Assembly: GCF_900115345.1 (NCBI RefSeq)
Contig: NZ_FOWC01000002.1
Location: 868,001-932,000, forward strand
Origin: Amycolatopsis rubida
GTDB lineage: Bacteria > Actinomycetota > Actinomycetes > Mycobacteriales > Pseudonocardiaceae
Direction of reading: 5' to 3'
Length of the DNA: 64,000 nucleotides
The notes beneath the pieces are model-generated. The model was not told where the DNA came from and ran no database searches. It saw only the letters and a list, made by a program, of their open reading frames with translations. Both the position numbers and the translations under genes were made by a program. Below are positions 61,017 through 64,000 of the stretch, one piece after another (within the stretch, counting starts at the first letter, position 1; the number at the start of each line of letters is the position of its first letter).

Positions 61017-62747
61017 TCAGGTGGTGCCGCGGGTCCAGTTCACCGCCGAGCCGAAGGGGCCCTGCATCGGCGGACCGGGCGTCAGGCCGGAGATTCCCTT
61101 GCCTACCGCCAACGTCTCGGCTTCCTGGAACAGCGGGATCACGACGTTTTGGGACCACAGCTGCGGTTCCAGCGTCTTGAGCGAGTCGGTGACGGTCGCC
61201 GAACCGGTAAGGGCGGAATCGATCGTCGCCTGCAGGCCCTGGTCGCACATTCCCGCGGGGTTGGCCGGAATGACGGGCTTCGTCTTGTCCACGGGCGCGG
61301 GTTCAGGGGCGCAGCCGTAGCTCGAAGCCAAGACTGTCGCCGGGTCGCCGCCGACGGGTTGGCCTACCACGGCGATGTCGACGCCGACGGTGCTGTTCGA
61401 GTCCGGGCTCGCTTGCTGTTTCCCGTTCACCACCGGCATTGCCAGCAGGGACGAATACAGATCGCGCGGCTGCGGTTTGATCTGGTTGACCTCGATGCCG
61501 CCCGCGACCAGCTCCGATGCCAGTTCCTTCGCGATGGACGCGTACGGTTCCTGATCGCCGGGCGACGCGAGCACGATCGACAGCGTCTTGTTTCCCTTGC
61601 GCCACACGCCGGCTTCTTTCTTGTACCCGGCGGCGGTGAAGTACTGCTCGGCCTTGGTCGCGTCCGGCGCGGCTGGCGGACCGGCCGGAATGGTGGCCGC
61701 GTACCCCTTCGCCGAAGGCGGCAGGACCTGGGCGTCCGCTTTGAGCGTCGCGGACGGGCCGCCCTTCGCCCCGGTCGTGATCAGCTTTCCGCGGTCCAGC
61801 AGCGCGGCGATGCCCGCGCGGACTTGGGGCTCGGAAAGCGTGGCGCTCACCGGGCGCAGCAGCACCGACGCGGTCAGCGGCCGCGGCACCGGGTGCAGTT
61901 TGACCGCCGAGCCCAGGTCGTTCAGCAGCTGCAGGCCGGTGGAATCGGTGCGGGTCAGGGAGAACTGGTCGTTGCCGCTGCGCAGCGCGGTCGCGATGCC
62001 GGCCGCGTCGGAGCGGCGCAGGATCAGGGTGTCGACCGCGGCCGGCTTTTCCCAGTACCGGTCGTTGCGCTGGAGCGTCGCTTCGCCGCGGGCGGTGTCG
62101 ATCGTTTTGATCGCGAACGGTCCGGCTACCGCGGGGAAGCTCGTCGCGAGGGCGTTCGTCCAGCCGCCGGGCGAGTCCTTGAGCAGGTGCTGCGGCAGCA
62201 GGTTGTCGAACAGCGTCTGCCAGGCCGGGTACGGCTTGCTGAAGGTGACCTCGACGCCCTTGCCGCCGTCGCGGGATTCGATGTCCGAGATCAGCCGGTA
62301 CCCGGCCGGGTCGATCACGCCGGGATTCGTCTTCATCGCGTTGGCGAGATAGATGAAGTCCTCGGTGGCGATCGGAGCGCCGTCGGACCACGAGGCGTCC
62401 GGGCGGATGACGTACTTGACCGTGAACGGCACCTGCGAGACGACCTCGGCCGAGACCATCAGCGTCTTGTCGAGCGTGCGCGTGCCGTCGTCGGACTGGC
62501 GGAACACCGAGGGCAGCAGCAGCTGCGACAGCGCCGTGGTGATCGTCGAGGAGTCCGCGATGCTGTGCGGGTTGTAGCCGCCGACCACGTCGTCCACGCC
62601 GACCACGATCTGCGAGAGCGACGCCGCGCTGGTCGTGCTCGACGGCGGGGCCGACGTGACCACCGGGGGCGGCGGGGTGTTCGAACACGCGGCGAGCAGT
62701 ACTCCCGCCAGCGCCAGCACCGGCGCTAGCCGGCGTCCGAATCGCAC
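61017..62747 (-). CDS. lpqW: LpqW-like family-5 binding lipoprotein
   Basis: A 576-residue family-5 solute-binding-like lipoprotein; lipobox LAAC (C21), then a Pro/Ser/Thr linker. Blocks include YVIRPDASWSDGAPIATEDF, VEVTFSKPYPAWQTLFDNLL and LLNDLGSAVKLHPVPRPLTA. The pair lpqW-typA is conserved with mycobacteria (Rv1166, Rv1165), where LpqW is not a transporter part but influences phosphatidylinositol mannoside and lipoarabinomannan synthesis. No permease is linked here on this strand, which fits. It nevertheless stops 61 bases from a full peptide transporter operon. GTG at 62747 behind AGGAGG. Confidence 0.8.
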   Translation of the reverse strand: MRFGRRLAPVLALAGVLLAACSNTPPPPVVTSAPPSSTTSAASLSQIVVGVDDVVGGYNPHSIADSSTITTALSQLLLPSVFRQSDDGTRTLDKTLMVSAEVVSQVPFTVKYVIRPDASWSDGAPIATEDFIYLANAMKTNPGVIDPAGYRLISDIESRDGGKGVEVTFSKPYPAWQTLFDNLLPQHLLKDSPGGWTNALATSFPAVAGPFAIKTIDTARGEATLQRNDRYWEKPAAVDTLILRRSDAAGIATALRSGNDQFSLTRTDSTGLQLLNDLGSAVKLHPVPRPLTASVLLRPVSATLSEPQVRAGIAALLDRGKLITTGAKGGPSATLKADAQVLPPSAKGYAATIPAGPPAAPDATKAEQYFTAAGYKKEAGVWRKGNKTLSIVLASPGDQEPYASIAKELASELVAGGIEVNQIKPQPRDLYSSLLAMPVVNGKQQASPDSNSTVGVDIAVVGQPVGGDPATVLASSYGCAPEPAPVDKTKPVIPANPAGMCDQGLQATIDSALTGSATVTDSLKTLEPQLWSQNVVIPLFQEAETLAVGKGISGLTPGPPMQGPFGSAVNWTRGTT

Positions 62748-62913
62748 GCTCGTCCTCCTGAAAGTTCCCGCCGCGCTCCGTGGTCCGAGCGGACATGCTG
62801 CCATGCCAGGGCGGGGGCCGGCATCGAGATTCCCACATCGGCCGCCGCTCCGTGACATCGGAGCGGGTACCGCCATAAGAGTGGACGCGCGAACCACCGT
62901 CGCGGTTCACGCG

Positions 62914-62948
62914 AAAGGGCGCCTCCCGGGAACGGGAGGCGCCCTTTT
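62914..62948 (-). terminator. Terminator after typA
   Basis: A perfect 15-bp stem (AAAGGGCGCCTCCCG and complement, loop GGAA), 15 bases past the typA stop. Confidence 0.87.
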
Positions 62949-62962
62949 CACCTGCGAGAGGT

Positions 62963-64000
62963 TCAGCTGTTGTTGTCGCGGCTCTTGGCCCGCGAGCGCT
63001 CCTTGGCGCGGGTGTTGATGTCGAGCGTGACCTTGCGGACCCGCACGACCTCCGGCGCGACCTCGACGCATTCGTCGCTCGCGCAGAACTCCAGCGCCTC
63101 TTCGAGGCTGAGCTTGCGCGGGCGGGCCAGCGTCTCCATCACGTCGGCCGAGGACTGCCGCATGTTGGTCAGCTTCTTTTCCTTGGTGATGTTGATGTCG
63201 AGGTCCTCGAACCGCGGGTTCTCGCCCACGACCATGCCCTCGTACACCTCCGCGCCGGGCTCGACGAAGAACGTGCCGCGGTCGGCGAGCTGGATCATCG
63301 CGTACGCGGTGATCGGGCCCGAACGGTCGGCGACCAAGGAACCGCTGTGCCGGGTGCGGATCTCGCCAGCCCACGGGAAGTAGCCCTCGAACACGTGGTT
63401 CGCGATGCCGGTGCCGCGGGTTTCGGTGAGGAAGTCGGTGCGGAAGCCGATGAGGCCGCGCGAGGGCAGCACGTAGACCAGCTTGATCCGGCCGGTGCCG
63501 TTGCCGCTCATGTCCTCCATGCGGCCCTTGCGGGACGCGAGCAGCTGCGTGATCGCGCCGAGGTGCTCCTCGGGCGAGTCGATGTACAGCCGCTCGAACG
63601 GCTCGTGCAGCTTGCCGTCGATCGTGCGCAGCACCACCTGCGGCTTGCCGACGGTCAGCTCGAAGCCCTCGCGGCGCATCTGCTCGACCAGGATGGCCAG
63701 CGCCAGCTCGCCGCGGCCCTGCACCTCCCAGGTGTCCGGGCGCTCGGTCGGCAGCACGCGGATCGAGACGTTGCCGATCAGCTCCTGGTCGAGACGGGCC
63801 TTGACCAGCCGGGCAGTGACCTTGTCGCCGCCGTTGCGCCCGGCCAGCGGCGAGGTGTTGACGCCGATGGTCATCGAGATGGCGGGCTCGTCCACGGTGA
63901 TCCGGGGCAGCGCGACCGGGTTCTCCGCGTCGGCGAGCGTGTCGCCGATGGTGATCTCCGGGATACCCGCGATCGCGACCAGTTCGCCCGCACTGGCTTC
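62963..64000 (-). CDS. typA: Translational GTPase TypA/BipA, C-terminal part
   Basis: Partial: the last 345 residues are visible and the start lies beyond base 64000; a full protein is about 635 residues. The visible part has the domain II end, the EF-G-like domain III (GRGELALAILVEQMRREGFE, VGKPQVVLR), domain V (GRMEDMSGNGTGRIKLVYVL, PSRGLIGFRTDFLTETRGTG) and the TypA-specific C-terminal domain (GEIRTRHSGSLVADRSGPIT, ITKEKKLTNMRQSSADVMET), with RKLSLEEALEFCASDECVEV. TypA binds ribosomes under stress and in assembly. The GTPase domain is outside the window. Confidence 0.95.
   Translation of the reverse strand, partial: EASAGELVAIAGIPEITIGDTLADAENPVALPRITVDEPAISMTIGVNTSPLAGRNGGDKVTARLVKARLDQELIGNVSIRVLPTERPDTWEVQGRGELALAILVEQMRREGFELTVGKPQVVLRTIDGKLHEPFERLYIDSPEEHLGAITQLLASRKGRMEDMSGNGTGRIKLVYVLPSRGLIGFRTDFLTETRGTGIANHVFEGYFPWAGEIRTRHSGSLVADRSGPITAYAMIQLADRGTFFVEPGAEVYEGMVVGENPRFEDLDINITKEKKLTNMRQSSADVMETLARPRKLSLEEALEFCASDECVEVAPEVVRVRKVTLDINTRAKERSRAKSRDNNS

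Overview
The window is GC-rich actinobacterial chromosome, most like a Pseudonocardiaceae genome of the Amycolatopsis type. This is inferred from mycothiol synthesis (mshB), WhiB2, MtrAB-LpqB, an RsrA/SigR-type redox sigma pair, an LAxTG sortase substrate, frequent GTG/TTG starts and a gene order that I recall as close to the Rv3220-Rv3260 part of Mycobacterium tuberculosis. No tRNA, rRNA, CRISPR array, transposase or phage gene was seen. Database names are from memory of the families; no search was run.

Layout. 1-9.0 kb: the truncated sensor kinase pdtaS, the 24-residue ribosomal protein bL37, rsrA-sigR, ybaK, a methyltransferase, an alpha/beta hydrolase coupled to an SRAP-domain protein, rsgA, and three tandem paralogous lipoproteins. 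9.3-19 kb: a small DUF6912-like protein coupled to a WS/DGAT acyltransferase, a SpoU methyltransferase, a HAD hydrolase, an Rv3235-family protein, secA, long-form hpf, a 1-kb non-coding stretch with a 93-bp tandem repeat, and comFC. 19-35 kb: mtrA-mtrB-lpqB, then an accessory insertion (IclR regulator, a two-domain dimethylglycine oxidase-like flavoprotein, a monomeric sarcosine oxidase-like flavoprotein, an SDR protein and a TetR regulator) between mtrA and tmk, which I recall as neighbours in mycobacteria. After tmk come further regulators, a decayed vapBC locus and ahcY.

35-47 kb: a large membrane protein with a lipase-like tail lacking its nucleophile serine, an LAxTG protein, an amino-acid permease, a CDF transporter, an HTH antitoxin-like gene with a wrecked AbiEii toxin behind it, and the GDP-mannose supply cluster (manA, SIS-domain protein, Trm112-like protein, manB). 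47-54 kb: a large membrane glycosyltransferase, whiB2, a site-2 protease, two unknown proteins and mshB. 54-64 kb: a complete peptide ABC transporter operon (binding protein, two permeases, two ATPases), then an LpqW-like binding protein and the C-terminal part of typA on the other strand.

Working together: the core is envelope and stress biology. MtrAB-LpqB senses envelope state, SecA exports, manA/manB feed mannose for phosphatidylinositol mannosides, LpqW-like proteins are linked to that pathway in mycobacteria, SigR-RsrA and MshB handle thiol stress, and WhiB2 controls septation. The accessory parts carry the novelty: two dead toxin genes, a very recent 232-bp tandem duplication between tetR and tmk, dispersed intergenic hairpins, and several proteins that have lost the residue usually used for catalysis.
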